DNA of 7,034 bases from Flavobacteriaceae bacterium (GTDB lineage Bacteria > Bacteroidota > Bacteroidia > Flavobacteriales > Flavobacteriaceae), in the NCBI GenBank assembly GCA_002690085.1, contig NZDM01000008.1, positions 1 through 7,034 on the forward strand, read 5' to 3'. The position numbers and the translations under genes are program-made. The notes below the pieces were generated by a model. The model was given only the letters and a program-made list of their open reading frames with translations. It searched no databases and was not told where the DNA came from. Within the stretch, counting starts at the first letter, position 1. Each line of letters opens with the position of its first letter. Below are positions 6,850-7,034 of the stretch, piece by piece.

Positions 6850-7034
6850 ATGAAGGAATTTGAAAATTATATTGAAGTTAAAGGGGCTCGGGTTCATAAT
6901 CTGAAGAATATCGACGTTAAAATTCCAAGAGACCAATTGGTGGTCATTACCGGGTTATCAGGGAGTGGAAAATCTTCACTTGCCTTTGATACCATTTATG
7001 CCGAAGGCCAACGGCGGTATATTGAAACTTTTTC
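6850..7034 (+). CDS. uvrA: UvrA, excinuclease ABC subunit A, 5' end only
   Basis: The first 61 codons are present, and the gene runs off the right edge. UvrA is the dimeric ABC-type ATPase that scans DNA for bulky lesions and loads UvrB in nucleotide excision repair. The translation MKEFENYIEVKGARVHNLKN is the characteristic UvrA opening. It is followed by Walker A GLSGSGKS at 35-42 and AFDTIYAEGQRRYIETF at about 45-61, which lead into the family's next conserved block outside the window. About 62 of an expected 940 or so residues are visible, so zinc fingers, signature motifs and the second ATPase half cannot be checked. UvrA1 also cannot be told from a UvrA2 paralogue. The ATG at 6850 follows the preceding stop by four bases (CGCC) with no Shine-Dalgarno sequence, which supports co-transcription with uvrD. 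Confidence 0.95.
   Translation, partial: MKEFENYIEVKGARVHNLKNIDVKIPRDQLVVITGLSGSGKSSLAFDTIYAEGQRRYIETF

Noticed and set aside
6555..6851. Minus-strand frame of 98 codons
   Set aside because: It is antisense to the conserved second half of the YrdC domain.

Overview
The window looks like an ordinary chromosomal segment of a Bacteroidota bacterium, most likely a flavobacterium. The evidence is AT-rich DNA, A/T-rich leaders with no Shine-Dalgarno sequence before any of the six starts, and protein sequences that read like flavobacterial versions of widespread enzymes. This placement is inferred from sequence style; no search was run. No phage, insertion sequence, CRISPR array, tRNA or rRNA is visible.

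Layout. Positions 1-926 (minus strand) hold the first 308 codons of a phosphoglucosamine/phosphohexose mutase of the GlmM type, whose 3' end lies beyond the left edge. A 129-bp AT-rich gap (927-1055) follows. Next is a two-gene minus-strand unit: a 172-residue protein with one N-terminal membrane segment (3166-3684), then recG (1056-3161) four bases downstream of its stop. A 226-bp divergent intergenic region (3685-3910) separates this from a compact plus-strand unit: uvrD/pcrA (3911-6229, TTG start), a YciO/YrdC-family gene (6231-6845, one base after the uvrD stop), and uvrA (from 6850, four bases later), which is cut by the right edge after 61 codons.

How the genes relate. Three of the six genes act in DNA repair. 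RecG remodels stalled forks and branched DNA. UvrA finds bulky lesions in nucleotide excision repair. UvrD/PcrA clears the post-incision complex and, through its C-terminal Tudor-like domain, may couple repair to RNA polymerase. The plus-strand genes are spaced like one operon. The gene between uvrD and uvrA would usually be labelled a tRNA threonylcarbamoyl-AMP synthase. However, its sequence follows the E. coli YciO branch and lacks the KxR and SxN signature residues of true TsaC/Sua5, so that label is doubtful.

I found no evidence of a wholly new system. The points most worth a second look are the YciO-like protein inside a repair operon, the conserved-looking membrane protein ahead of recG, and the TTG start of uvrD.
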